This document shows, one piece after another, positions 24,320 through 34,400 of a stretch of DNA of 64,000 bases. A program made the translations under genes and the position numbers. The DNA comes from Fibrobacter sp. UWB5 (GTDB lineage Bacteria; Fibrobacterota; Fibrobacteria; Fibrobacterales; Fibrobacteraceae): the NCBI RefSeq assembly GCF_002210295.1, contig NZ_MWQH01000004.1, forward strand, positions 214,165 to 278,164. Direction: 5' to 3'. The notes below the pieces were generated by a model. That model was given only the letters and a program-made list of their open reading frames with translations. It searched no databases and was not told where the DNA came from. Each line of letters opens with the position of its first letter. Position 1 is the first letter of the stretch.

Positions 24320-26227
24320 ATGAAAACCAAAATTGCATTTGACCTGTTATTAGGCTCATTATTATTCCCAACGATGCTTTTTGCAGACATCGTGTATCAG
24401 GGGAAACGCGTCCAGGAATGGCCCGAAGAAGCCCGACCCACATTCACCGGATCCAAAGCAAGCGCGTCCAGTTCCGGTTTATCGAGAGCAGTTGCAACAC
24501 AAACGAAAGGCCACTACGCCGCCCCCAAGGGCAAAATCTACAGTTTGACCTTGCTCGTGGATTTCCCGGACAAGGCAGCTCCGGTCACGGTGAGCGAAGT
24601 AGAAGACTGGCTGAATAAAGAAGGATTCAATAGGGACGGTTGCAACGGTTCCGTGCGCGACTACTATTTAGACGTTTCTAACGGGCAGCTGGACCTCACG
24701 AACGAAGTCTACGGCTGGTATCGTGCAAAGCACCCTAAATCCTGGTACGAAGGCTTGCAGGGATACTCGGGCTCCGATTCGCTCATGAAAGAAGTATTTG
24801 CGTATTTCGATTCCCAAGTCGACTTTTCTCGTTACGACAACGACAAAGACGGCACCACCGAAGCAATCAACATCGTGTACGCCGGCGCAGGTGAAACCTG
24901 GGGACAGGGCCTGTGGCCGCATTCCGGATGGTCCAACGAAAGACGCGATGGCGTGAAACTCACGCACCACCAGATGACGGACATGCCGGGCAAGTTTTCG
25001 ATATACGTCTTTGTGCATGAATCGGGACACATGATTTTTGGCTGGCCGGACCTTTACTGGTACGGCGACTACTGCACCATGGGCAACCGCGCGAACGACT
25101 TGAATCCCGTCGCGATCAACGACTTCTACCGTGCGGACCAAGGCTGGATTCCGTTCGTGGACATCACCAGCGACGACGTAAACAACATAACGCCCCTCGA
25201 AACCACCAAGCCCGGCGAATTCTGTTACCGTTACAAGAACCCAAACAGGCCAAACCAAGAAGGACTCGTATGGTCTTACGTACGCAACACGGGCCGCAAC
25301 AAGGTGCTTGCTGGTAGCGGCCTCTTGATGCAGCACTATGACTTTTCCATCGAAGGCAATTCCGCTTCAGACAAGCTCGGACTCCGAATCGTGCACGCGA
25401 ACGCCGCAGGCAAATCGAGCGACAATCCGGGCGATCAATGGCCAAGTCCGGGCAGCACCGCCAACACCTTCTTCAAGAGCGGAACTTATCCGGAATTTTC
25501 AGATGACGCCTACCCTGCCATCCGTTGGTATAACGGCTCCAAGACGGGACTGAAAATCACCGACATCGGGACTCCCGGCGAAACGCTCACCTTCTGCATC
25601 GGTGAAAACTGTTCCGAGCCCTCGTCCAGTTCGTCGGAACCCGCATCCAGCAGCTCCGTCGAAATCACTGTCCAGAAAATCGCACTCGAAACGACACTTC
25701 CGATTAGCGACAGTTATGCGTCCGTAACACTCGACCTGAACGGCAGCGAAGTCGCAAGCATTCTCGGCATCAAGCGCACCGAAATTGAAGACAAAGTAGA
25801 ATTCTACGGCGTAGAACCCGACGGAAGCCTCAACAGCAAAACGACCGGCGAAGGCACCGGCCACTGGTTTGACAAAGACGGCAAAATCGTTGTCTGGGAC
25901 CCGAACGGCTCTAGCGTAGTATTCTCCAATATGGACCTCACGACCATGACCACGAAAATCGGCCACATGCCGAACAAAGTAAAGTCAGGCGATTCGTTCT
26001 TCGTAAAACAGGCCCTAGTTTACGGAAGCAAGCAGGTCACCTTCGAAATCACGGTAACGATAAGCGAAAAAGGGACCACTAAAATCATCTCGAATTTAGG
26101 GAACGCCAAGCACGGCAAGCCCGGAAGCCAAATCTTCAACGCCCTCGGCAAACCCGTCGGCACCCGAAACGCATCCGGAGAACTCCCCAACCTGCCCAAG
26201 AGCATTTATGTGGAAGTCGTGAAGTAG
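24320..26227 (+). CDS. Secreted M6-like metalloprotease with Ser-rich linker and C-terminal domain
   Basis: 635 residues from the ATG at 24320 (GGGA just upstream; another ATG at 24314 is also possible). Signal peptide through about TMLFA. The peptidase domain (about 55-400) carries the zinc motif HESGH in YVFVHESGHMIFGWPDLYW, typical of immune-inhibitor-A/M6-type proteases, with a TFPS-like region absent. A Ser/Pro linker (SEPSSSSSEPASSSS) is followed by a domain resembling DUF4859 (about 455-580, EGTGHWFDKDGKIVVW), and a short C-terminal strand domain ending SIYVEVVK, similar to the ends of the cluster enzymes. Extracellular proteolysis is likely. Monocistronic with its own terminator. Confidence 0.82.
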   Translation: MKTKIAFDLLLGSLLFPTMLFADIVYQGKRVQEWPEEARPTFTGSKASASSSGLSRAVATQTKGHYAAPKGKIYSLTLLVDFPDKAAPVTVSEVEDWLNKEGFNRDGCNGSVRDYYLDVSNGQLDLTNEVYGWYRAKHPKSWYEGLQGYSGSDSLMKEVFAYFDSQVDFSRYDNDKDGTTEAINIVYAGAGETWGQGLWPHSGWSNERRDGVKLTHHQMTDMPGKFSIYVFVHESGHMIFGWPDLYWYGDYCTMGNRANDLNPVAINDFYRADQGWIPFVDITSDDVNNITPLETTKPGEFCYRYKNPNRPNQEGLVWSYVRNTGRNKVLAGSGLLMQHYDFSIEGNSASDKLGLRIVHANAAGKSSDNPGDQWPSPGSTANTFFKSGTYPEFSDDAYPAIRWYNGSKTGLKITDIGTPGETLTFCIGENCSEPSSSSSEPASSSSVEITVQKIALETTLPISDSYASVTLDLNGSEVASILGIKRTEIEDKVEFYGVEPDGSLNSKTTGEGTGHWFDKDGKIVVWDPNGSSVVFSNMDLTTMTTKIGHMPNKVKSGDSFFVKQALVYGSKQVTFEITVTISEKGTTKIISNLGNAKHGKPGSQIFNALGKPVGTRNASGELPNLPKSIYVEVVK

Positions 26228-26260
26228 GAAAATTTAGATCCTAAAAATATTTCATCACAA

Positions 26261-26290
26261 AGGTTCTGCAACAATGCAGGACCTTTTTAT
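26261..26290 (+). terminator. Intrinsic terminator after the protease gene
   Basis: AGGTTCTGCA-ACA-ATGCAGGACCT stem with one G-U pair, then five T; about 34 bp past the stop codon. Confidence 0.85.
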
Positions 26291-26307
26291 TTGACTCCGT
26301 TGCATAA

Positions 26308-26415
26308 CGGAGCATTTTAGAAGCTGTGGCAAAAACAATCCGAACAATAGAGCGGATGCTTAAAAAGGGTGCGTCTATGGAAAAAATCCGCACTTCTTTT
26401 GGTGTAGCTAAATAA
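26308..26415 (+). pseudogene. Possible 3' remnant of a PD-(D/E)XK (Rpn/transposase-type) gene
   Basis: An open stretch after a stop codon encodes 35 residues ending in TAA. Its centre, ERMLKKGASMEKIRTSFG, resembles the repeated C-terminal RxMLxKGxSxEEIxxxTG tail of Rpn/PD-(D/E)XK-nuclease transposase-like proteins. There is no ribosome-binding site and nothing upstream continues the frame. It fills part of the 346-bp gap before etfB; the rest holds a small hairpin and AT-rich promoter-like DNA. Confidence 0.3.
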
Positions 26416-26475
26416 AAATAGCCTCCCAGTCTCACTTATTACAAAATAATTATCATTTTCTTACACTATACTAAC

Positions 26476-26511
26476 AGGAGCATAGCGGGGGGCACAGCAC
26501 TCTCCGCTCCT
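26476..26511 (+). promoter_or_regulatory. Hairpin in the etfBA leader region
   Basis: GGAGC and GCTCC flank an inner GCGG/CCGC pairing, followed by TTTATAATTG. It lies about 65 bp before etfB and could be a weak terminator or leader structure. Confidence 0.35.
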
Positions 26512-26573
26512 TTATAATTGCTATCTTGTACCCTATCTAAACATTAACCGTTAAATTAAAACACTATAGTAAT

Positions 26574-27455
26574 ATGAGTCTTAAAATCGTTGTGCTTGCT
26601 AAGCAAGTACCTGATACACGAAACGTGGGCCCCGATGCCATGACGGAGCAGGGAACCATCAATCGTGCCGCATTGCCCGCGGTCTTCAACCCCGAAGACC
26701 TGAACGCCCTGGAGCAAGCCCTTCGTTTGAAGGACCAGTTCCCGGGTTCCACCATCTCTGTGCTGACGATGGGTCTGCCGAAGTCTGCCGAAGTCGTCCG
26801 CGAAGCTCTGTACCGCGGTGCCGACGAGGGTTTCGTGGTGACGGACCGCCCGCTCGGTGGTGCTGACACTCTCGCTACGAGCTACACGCTCGCCCAGGCC
26901 GTCAAGAAGATTGGCGACTACGACATTATTCTCGGTGGCCGCCAGGCTATCGACGGCGATACCGCACAGGTCGGTCCGCAGATTGCAGAAAAGCTGGGCC
27001 TCACCCAGGTGACCTACGCTGAAGAAATTCTCTCCCTCGACGAAAAGGCCCGTAAGGTCGTGATCCGCCGCCATATCGACGGTGGTGTGGAAACGGTGGA
27101 AGCACCGCTCCCGCTGGTCGTGACCGTGAACGGAAGTGCGGCCCCGTGCCGCCCGCGCAACGCAAAGCGCCTCATGAAGTTCAAGAACGCTACGGTGGTT
27201 GCCGAACGCAAGCCGGAAGACGCCGAAAAATACGAAGCCCTCATCGCGAAGAAGCCCTACCTGAACATTCCGCAGTGGGGTGCCGCCGACATCGACGCAG
27301 ACCCTGCCCAGATCGGTAAGGCCGGTTCGCCGACGAACGTGAAGGCTGTCAAGAACATCGTGTTCAAGGCGAAGGAAAGCCGCACGCTCACCGCAAGCGA
27401 CGCCGACGTCGAAGGACTTATCAAGGAACTTTTAGACGGGAAGATTATTGGCTAG
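26574..27455 (+). CDS. etfB: Electron transfer flavoprotein beta subunit
   Basis: Forms with EtfA the FAD-containing heterodimer that accepts electrons from acyl-CoA dehydrogenases. 293 residues, slightly longer than the usual ~260. It begins MSLKIVVLAKQVPDTRNVG, the standard EtfB opening, and contains ADTLATSYTLAQAVKKIG, IILGGRQAIDGDTAQVGPQIAEKLG and PLPLVVTVNGSAAPCRPRNA, all typical of the subunit. The ATG is preceded by TATAGTAAT rather than an obvious purine-rich ribosome-binding site. First gene of a tight three-gene operon (3-bp and 5-bp gaps). Confidence 0.95.
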   Translation: MSLKIVVLAKQVPDTRNVGPDAMTEQGTINRAALPAVFNPEDLNALEQALRLKDQFPGSTISVLTMGLPKSAEVVREALYRGADEGFVVTDRPLGGADTLATSYTLAQAVKKIGDYDIILGGRQAIDGDTAQVGPQIAEKLGLTQVTYAEEILSLDEKARKVVIRRHIDGGVETVEAPLPLVVTVNGSAAPCRPRNAKRLMKFKNATVVAERKPEDAEKYEALIAKKPYLNIPQWGAADIDADPAQIGKAGSPTNVKAVKNIVFKAKESRTLTASDADVEGLIKELLDGKIIG

Positions 27456-27458
27456 CCT

Positions 27459-28484
27459 ATGAATAACGTATTTGTATATTGCGAAATTGAGGGCACGACC
27501 GTTGTCGATGTTTCCCTCGAACTTTTGTCCAAGGGCCGCAAGCTCGCCAACACGCTCGGCGTTCAGCTCGAATGCATCTGCGCAGGCAAGGGCCTCGACG
27601 GAATTGAAAAGCAGGTGTTCCCCTACGGTGTGGACAAGGTCCATGTGTTTGATGCCGAAGGGCTCTTCCCCTACACCACCAACCCGCACGCATCGCTCGT
27701 GGTGAACCTCTTCAAGGAAGAGCAGCCGCAGATTTGCTTGCTGGGTGCAACGGTGATTGGCCGTGACCTCGGTCCGCGCATTTCCAGCGCCATGCACAGC
27801 GGCCTTACCGCCGACTGTACCGAACTCGAAATCGACAGCTTTGAAATGAGCATCGGCGGCGTGAAGAAGTTCTACGAAAATCAGCTTTGCCAGATTCGCC
27901 CGGCGTTCGGCGGCAACATCGTCGCTACCATCGTGAACCCGGAACACCGCCCGCAGATGGCGACGGTGCGCGAAGGCGTGATGAAGAAGGAAATCGTCGA
28001 TCCGAACTACAAGGGCGAGGTCATCAAGCACGACGTGGCCAAGTACGTGCCGGAAACGGAATACGTGGTCAAGGTGCTCGAACGCCATGTGGAAAAGGCC
28101 AAGCACAACCTCAAGGGCGCACCCATCGTGGTGGCCGGTGGTTACGGCATGGGCTCCAAGGAAAACTTCGACATGCTGTTCGAACTTGCGAAGGAACTCC
28201 ACGCTGAAGTGGGCGCAAGCCGTGCCGCTATCGACGCGGGCTTTGCCGATCATGACCGCCAGATTGGCCAGACCGGCGTGACCGTACGCCCGAAGGTGTA
28301 TATCGCCTGCGGTATCTCCGGCCAGATTCAGCACCTCGCCGGCATGCAGGATTCAGGAATCATCATCTCCGTGAACTCCGACCCCGACGCCCCGATCAAC
28401 GCTATCGCTGACTACGTGATCAACGGCACCGTCGAAGAGGTCATCCCGAAGATGATCAAGTATTACAAGGCAAACAACAAGTAG
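27459..28484 (+). CDS. etfA: Electron transfer flavoprotein alpha subunit
   Basis: Large ETF subunit holding FAD. 341 residues. The C-terminal FAD-binding part is clear: KGAPIVVAGGYGMGSKENFD, VGASRAAIDAGFADHDRQIG, and the family signature IACGISGQIQHLAGMQDSG ending NSDPDAPINAIADYVINGT. The N-terminal part (VYCEIEGTTVVDVSLELLSK) is the domain that packs on EtfB. It starts 3 bp after etfB and ends 5 bp before the acyl-CoA dehydrogenase, showing a dedicated electron acceptor for that enzyme. Strong codon bias (frequent AAG, GAC, TTC) suggests high expression. Confidence 0.96.
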   Translation: MNNVFVYCEIEGTTVVDVSLELLSKGRKLANTLGVQLECICAGKGLDGIEKQVFPYGVDKVHVFDAEGLFPYTTNPHASLVVNLFKEEQPQICLLGATVIGRDLGPRISSAMHSGLTADCTELEIDSFEMSIGGVKKFYENQLCQIRPAFGGNIVATIVNPEHRPQMATVREGVMKKEIVDPNYKGEVIKHDVAKYVPETEYVVKVLERHVEKAKHNLKGAPIVVAGGYGMGSKENFDMLFELAKELHAEVGASRAAIDAGFADHDRQIGQTGVTVRPKVYIACGISGQIQHLAGMQDSGIIISVNSDPDAPINAIADYVINGTVEEVIPKMIKYYKANNK

Positions 28485-28489
28485 GCGTT

Positions 28490-30202
28490 ATGGCGAATTT
28501 TTACACAGACCATCCAGAGATTAAGTTCAACCTTGAAAGCTCTCCTTTGATGCAGCGCATCGTGGAACTCAAGGAAAACGGCTACGCCGACAAGGACAGC
28601 TTTGACTATGCGCCGGAAGACTACGCCGACGCGATAGACAGCTACAACCGCGTGCTCGAAGTCGCAGGCGACATCACCGCGAACACCATCTTCCCGAACT
28701 CCGAAGACGTGGACGCCGAAGGCCCCCACTGCGAAGACGGCCGCGTGCGTTACGCAAGCAAGACCTACGAAAACCTGGAAGCCACCCGCAAGGCTGGCCT
28801 CAACGGTGTCACGATGCCGCGCCGCTTCGGCGGCCTCAACTTCCCGATTACCGCCTACACGGCCATCAACGAAATGATCGCCTCCGCGGACGCCGGTTTC
28901 GAGAACATCTGGTCCCTGCAGGACTGCATCGAGACCTTGTATGAATTCGGCGACGAGGACCAGCGTTCCCGCTTTATCCCGCGCGTGTGCGCCGGCGAGA
29001 CGATGTCCATGGACCTGACCGAACCCGATGCCGGTTCCGACCTGCAGCGCGTAATGCTCAAGGCCACCTACAGCGAAGCCGACAAGTGCTGGTACCTGAA
29101 CGGCGTGAAGCGCTTCATCACCAACGGCGACAGCGACATCCACCTGGTGCTCGCCCGCTCCGAAGAAGGCACCCATGACGGCCGCGGCCTTTCGATGTTC
29201 ATTTACGACAAGCGCGACGGCGGCGTGAACGTGCGCCGCATCGAGAACAAGCTCGGCATCCACGGAAGCCCGACCTGCGAACTTGTCTATAAGAACGCGA
29301 AGGCTGAACTCTGTGGCCGCCGCAAGTTCGGCCTCATCAAGTACGTGATGGCCCTCATGAACGGCGCCCGCCTGGGCATTGCCGCTCAGTCCGTGGGCAT
29401 CAGCCAGATGGCTTACAACGAAGCTCTCGCCTACGCCAAGGACCGCAAGCAGTTCGGCCAGGCTATCGTGAACTTCCCGGCCGTCTACGAGATGATTTCC
29501 AACATCAAGGCTCGTCTTGACGCTGGCCGCGCACTCCTGTACCAGACAGCCCGCTATGTAGATATCTACAAGGGCCTCGAAGACATCGAGCGCACCCGCA
29601 AGCTCACCGACGAGGAGAAGGCTGAACTCAAGCTCTACCAGAAGCTCGCCTCTGCTTGCACGCCTTTGGCCAAGGGCATGAACTCCGAATACGCCAACCT
29701 GAACGCCTACGACAGCATCCAGGTTCACGGCGGTTCCGGCTACATGCTCGAATACGCCTGCCAGCGCCTCTACCGCGACGCACGCATCACCTCCATTTAC
29801 GAAGGCACGACGCAGTTGCAGACCGTTGCCGCCCTCCCGCACATCACCACCGGCACCTACAGCCAGATGCTCGAGGAACTGGAAGCGGGCGAAGTGGCCG
29901 CCGAATACGAGAGCCTCAAGGCCCGCGCTAAGGCCATGGACGCGAAGTTCAACGAAGCCATCGAAACTGTGAAGGCCGCGAACAACAACGAGTTCACCGA
30001 CCTCTGCAGCCGCCACTTGTACGAACTCGCCGCCAACTGCGTGATGAGCCAGCTGCTCCTCCGCGACGCCACCAAGGCACCCGAACTGTTCGACAAGAGC
30101 ATGAAGGTGTACCTGAACCTCGCCGAAGCCGAAGTCGCGAAGCACTACAACTTCGTGAAGAGCCTCAGCGTGGAATCGCTCGACAGCTACAAGCAGGCAT
30201 AA
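28490..30202 (+). CDS. Acyl-CoA dehydrogenase, long form
   Basis: Flavin-dependent oxidation (or reverse reduction) of an acyl-CoA, passing electrons to the ETF encoded just upstream. 570 residues, clearly longer than the ~380 of simple family members; the extra C-terminal ~130 residues (about 440-570, helical) match the long class that carries a C-terminal acyl-CoA dehydrogenase extension. Core motifs: MDLTEPDAGSDLQRVMLKAT, NGVKRFITNGD, KLGIHGSPTCELVYKNA, AYAKDRKQFGQAIVNFPAV, QVHGGSGYMLEYACQRLYRD, and ITSIYEGTTQLQTVA, whose YEG Glu is the expected catalytic base. The substrate is unknown. Confidence 0.93.
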   Translation: MANFYTDHPEIKFNLESSPLMQRIVELKENGYADKDSFDYAPEDYADAIDSYNRVLEVAGDITANTIFPNSEDVDAEGPHCEDGRVRYASKTYENLEATRKAGLNGVTMPRRFGGLNFPITAYTAINEMIASADAGFENIWSLQDCIETLYEFGDEDQRSRFIPRVCAGETMSMDLTEPDAGSDLQRVMLKATYSEADKCWYLNGVKRFITNGDSDIHLVLARSEEGTHDGRGLSMFIYDKRDGGVNVRRIENKLGIHGSPTCELVYKNAKAELCGRRKFGLIKYVMALMNGARLGIAAQSVGISQMAYNEALAYAKDRKQFGQAIVNFPAVYEMISNIKARLDAGRALLYQTARYVDIYKGLEDIERTRKLTDEEKAELKLYQKLASACTPLAKGMNSEYANLNAYDSIQVHGGSGYMLEYACQRLYRDARITSIYEGTTQLQTVAALPHITTGTYSQMLEELEAGEVAAEYESLKARAKAMDAKFNEAIETVKAANNNEFTDLCSRHLYELAANCVMSQLLLRDATKAPELFDKSMKVYLNLAEAEVAKHYNFVKSLSVESLDSYKQA

Positions 30203-30222
30203 GCCTCGCTAACGCGAAATTG

Positions 30223-30257
30223 AAAACCCCGGCTCGCTAGAGTCGGGGTTTTCTTTA
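30223..30257 (+). terminator. Intrinsic terminator of the etfBA-acd operon
   Basis: AAAACCCCG and CGGGGTTTT arms around a 12-nt loop, then CTTTATAA; 20 bp past the stop codon. Confidence 0.88.
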
Positions 30258-30270
30258 TAAAATCAAATTT

Positions 30271-31338
30271 CTAATTGGATTCGGCGGGCTTATCGGCATC
30301 GAGAATACACCAAACATCGCTCTGCCTATACCTATGGGGTTCAGGACGGCACAACCTTGCGAAATTCCCATCCGACAGGCCCATGTTGCGTTGGATGCAT
30401 TTAGCGGCCTCGTTATAGTATTTAATGTAATCATAACAAGATTCTGCTGGAGTACTTCCAGGTTTAGGGACAAAACCTTTTTTGGTACACGTATCATTTT
30501 CAAAAATCCATGTAGTTTCCACACCGATGATTTTCACGTTGTATTTTTCAATGAAAATGGTATCCACGTAGTCGGAGTTCGGATTTGCACCGACAAAGGT
30601 CACCAACGAATCGTCTTCGAACCATCTTTTTGCCCAACCATGTATGGTCGTATCTTGAGCAGGCGGAACATAGCTGGGATTTCGCACCGTCCATTGAGTA
30701 ATTGTCGAATCGGTCAATTTGATTAGGAGCAATCTGGATTTAAATTCTCCATAATAAAAGGTGTCCTCGCCGACCGTCATTTTTTGCGTATAGGCATATT
30801 CATCATCATGGCAGTCTCCCCATTCATAGGTAGTGCAGTTTCGACTATCAGAAAGCAGAAGGGAATCATTCTGTTCGATAATGATATACTGATCCGGTCC
30901 ATTAGTTATATAACCACCACCCAATTCTCCTTCCGGTTCATCGATGGTGTAGCAATAGCCGTTATTTTCAGGCAGAACCCAGAAAGCGTCCTTTATTTTA
31001 TCGCCAAAAAGTTCCTTATGAAAAAGTGAATCCTCATCTTCTATAAGAGGTCCATAGTGATAAATTTCGGGTTCAACGCCTGTGGTATCGAAGGGTAACT
31101 TATCTATAATCGAATCTTGAGAAGGTTCTTCGGAAGAAGAACTTATTGTCGGTTCTTCAGACGAAGAACTTGCCTCAGTCTGTTCGGACGAGGAACTTTC
31201 CACAGAATCTTGTGAAGAGGAGCTCTCCGAGCCAACTTGCGGTATATCTTGTCCCGGGGCTTGAGAAGACGAATCGGAATCGCCACATGCAGCAAACAGA
31301 CACGCAACAGCGCCGGCCATCAAAAACTTCTTCAGCAT
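30271..31338 (-). CDS. Lipoprotein of unknown function with Ser-rich linker
   Basis: 355 residues. Lipobox LFAACG gives the lipidated Cys at about residue 18, followed by ~65 residues of Ser/Glu-rich linker (SSSSEQTEASSSSEEPTISS), a style common in Fibrobacter surface proteins. The remaining domain (about 85-355) has several cysteines in likely disulfide pairs (NGYCYTIDEPEG, NCTTYEWGDCHD, FENDTCTKKGF) and no recognised fold. The location is inferred as outer or inner membrane facing the periplasm or outside. Monocistronic, convergent with the acd operon. Confidence 0.8.
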   Translation of the reverse strand: MLKKFLMAGAVACLFAACGDSDSSSQAPGQDIPQVGSESSSSQDSVESSSSEQTEASSSSEEPTISSSSEEPSQDSIIDKLPFDTTGVEPEIYHYGPLIEDEDSLFHKELFGDKIKDAFWVLPENNGYCYTIDEPEGELGGGYITNGPDQYIIIEQNDSLLLSDSRNCTTYEWGDCHDDEYAYTQKMTVGEDTFYYGEFKSRLLLIKLTDSTITQWTVRNPSYVPPAQDTTIHGWAKRWFEDDSLVTFVGANPNSDYVDTIFIEKYNVKIIGVETTWIFENDTCTKKGFVPKPGSTPAESCYDYIKYYNEAAKCIQRNMGLSDGNFARLCRPEPHRYRQSDVWCILDADKPAESN

Positions 31339-31370
31339 TCAATCCTCCTATTCTAATTTTCATACAAAAT

Positions 31371-31397
31371 ATAAAAACATTGCCTCTAAAGAGGCAA
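31371..31397 (-). terminator. Intrinsic terminator after the EAL signalling gene
   Basis: TTGCCTCT-TTA-GAGGCAA-type stem at 31380-31397, followed on the minus strand by TGTTTTTATATT; about 60 bp past the stop of the 31457 gene. Confidence 0.7.
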
Positions 31398-31456
31398 CTT
31401 GTTTTTATTCTTTCAGTTCGTTATTTGATGCGATCCGAGTCACATCAATTTTTATA

Positions 31457-34400
31457 TTACTTCTTTGTCGTCTTGATGCTGTCGTTTTGCAGTTTCAGGA
31501 TGATGTCGCCTGTTTCCGGATCCATCATCATGTCAAAGCTTGAGCGGATGGTAAACTTGAAGCCCGCGACGTCATAGCTTATGTCCATTGCGTGGACCAT
31601 GCACTTGTTCATGTAATCGAGAATCAGCTTGTCGCGGGTGTAATCCAATGAATTGATGACATTAGTCTCGTTTTGCTGCATCAAGGAACTCAGGTACCTG
31701 TAATGGATTTCGTAGGTGTACTTGTCTTCGAGTTCCTTGGGAATGTACGAGATTCCGCCCATGCGGAGCACCGGTGAATTCTTGGTCAGATTCCAGAACA
31801 GGAATCCGCGATAACCCGGGTCGTAAGATTTCGTATTCGTCGACACGCCCGATGCCATGAATTTTTCAAAGGCGTCTTTACGGTTAAAGTACGCTTTCAT
31901 CGCCAAGTCATCTTCGGACATGAAGGCCGAAAAGATGGTGCCATACGGGGTTTTGCCAAAGACTTTACCCACATGGTAGACACGCTTGGTTTTTCCGCCA
32001 GTCGTCTTTACACGGAAAGTCAGCTGCTTTGTCGCTGTACTCCTGCTCGTCACCTGTTCCGAGATTTCGGCATTTATCTTTCCGTAATCTTCGGGGAGGA
32101 TCGCGTTCTTGAAGAATCTTCCGACATAGGTGCGGAATTCTTCGATGCTGTTGCACTCCAGCATATCGAGCACGCGAGCGTTCGCATAAAGAATTTCGCC
32201 CGTCTTTAAGCTGAACAAGACTACTCCGCCGGGAACAAATTCCATGTAGTTCAACGCCAGCTGCTGCAGTTCTTCGGCATTCTTGATAGAGCCATCAATT
32301 TTTGCCTTGAGCATGCCCCTATCTTTAATAGGCGTCAAGAGGAACTGAGTGGCGCCTATACGGATGCTTTCTTTGGCTAAATCCATGTTGTCGGTCATGA
32401 CAACAAATGGAATTTGGAGATTGCGCCGTTCAGCTTGGAAATTCTGGATGAGCTTGAAGCCGTCCATTTTCGGAAGGTTCGCATTAATCAAGGCAAGCGC
32501 CACATGACGCCCGTATTCAAGCAGCAAGTTGAGCGCCTGTTCGCCATTTTCGGCCAGCAGCACGTGGTAATCCGACCTCAGAATACTTTCAAGGAACGCT
32601 CTCTCTTGCGGATTAGCTTCGGCAATCAAGATGGTCTTCGTATTCGCCGGAAGTGCGACCTCCTTGCCGCGAGAAGAACTATCATGAGCACTCACATGCG
32701 TATTGCGGAAAGACAAGTCGTAAATGTGACATCCGTTATTGTCGGCAACCAGGCGCCCCCTCATAATGACGTACATGCCACGCGTCACATAGGTCACTTC
32801 ACAGGGTGCCTCGTAGGCGGCCCTTTCTGCCTCGTGAAGTGTGTAGTACACCGGGTTTTCAGGATTGTTCGAAGCATCCTCGACTTCTTGGACATCCTTA
32901 AAACCGAGACTCAGGAGCTGTTCTTCGTACTGCCGATTCACAAACAGGAACTTGAACCTTTCATTCTCGAACGTCATGATCGCCCTAGGAGTATTTTCCT
33001 GATAGTCGAGACGCCCGATTTTTGAATACACGGCACGCGTGTTGCTATCTTCGATGACTATTCCCGAAGTCTCCATGTGCTCCATGGTAGCCTTCAACGG
33101 TTGCGGCTTTCCATAGTAGTAGCCCTGGACTTTTTCGCAACCGATGCTCTTCAGGAATTCCTTCTGTTCCTTGGTTTCTACACCTTCGGCCAAGGTCTTT
33201 AACCCAAGGCTTTTCGCCATGCGGACCATCGAGCTGATAATGGTGCGAGACACATCGTTAAAGTTCGAAAGGAAGGCCATGTCGATTTTAAGTTCGTCGA
33301 ACTTGTAGTCCTTGAGCGTATTCAGCGAAGAATAACCGCTGCCAAAATCGTCCATCCAGACTTCGTAACCGACCTCGCGGAACTTTTCGATTTCATGCTG
33401 GATATACGAATCCGACGCCATGATGCTTTCGGTAATTTCTACACGGATGTAGTCACGCTCAATCTTGTATCTTTCAAGAATACCTTCGACTACCTCAAAA
33501 ATATCGCAGCCGGTAAAGTCCAATCGCGAAAGGTTGAACGACACCGGAACCACAGGGTTGCCCTGGTCCAATTGATCGCGCATTTCTCTACAGACAAGTT
33601 CTATCACGTGGCTGTCGAGTTTATGGATTTGCTTGGATTCCTCTAATGCGCCGATAAATTCGCCCGGGTTCAAAAAGCCCTGTTCCGGATCAATCCAACG
33701 GGCGAGCGCTTCCATACCGCAAAACGTTCCTGTAATCGTTCGCACCACCGGCTGATAGTAAACCTTGATGTAGCCATTCGTAATGGCATCGTCAATGTGG
33801 TTTACCACGTAATTGTGCAACATGAGAGTCCTGTGCAGGTCTTCGTCATATTGCCGGATAAATTTGTCGCCTTTTTTCTTTTGAATGTTGCAGGCGAGTT
33901 TCGCCTTTTCAATCGCGTCGAGAATATCGCTTTCTGTATCCGTTTGGCAAATGCCCACGTAAAGGTCCATCGAAATTTTCGAAACCGTACCTTTAACGTA
34001 TTTTCGAACTTTGCGCAACTTTTCTTCGAGGTTGGCAATTTCTGCAACAACGACAAAATGGTCGTTCGTGCTACGGCATACCAGGTTATCTGCAAACTGC
34101 TTTTTCAGTACGGCCGCAAAGTGAATCAAGAACTCGTTTCCGGAGCTAAAGCCGTTGGCATTGTTGTAAAGCTTCATCCCGATAATGTCGAAGAAAACCA
34201 CTGCAGGGGTTTTACCTGCATTTAAAAGGCCCTCTACATAGTTTTCTCCGCGGATGCGGCAATACTCCAGATTCGGAAGCCCCGTCAGGGAATCGAAGAA
34301 CCGGTCGGAATGATCGTTTACGCGCATGAAAATGGAGCGTTTGCCATTCCAGGAAATCTGCGACGCCTCTACAACCAGGTCTTTTCCCGAATACGGGCAG

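Noticed and set aside
28463..30145. A 560-codon minus-strand open frame opposite the acyl-CoA dehydrogenase gene
   Set aside because: Same antisense effect; the sense strand carries complete acyl-CoA dehydrogenase motifs.
26574..30202. A bifurcating butyryl-CoA dehydrogenase/ETF complex
   Set aside because: The operon fits ETF plus dehydrogenase, but the dehydrogenase is of the long 570-residue class and no crotonase/thiolase genes lie nearby, so bifurcation cannot be supported.
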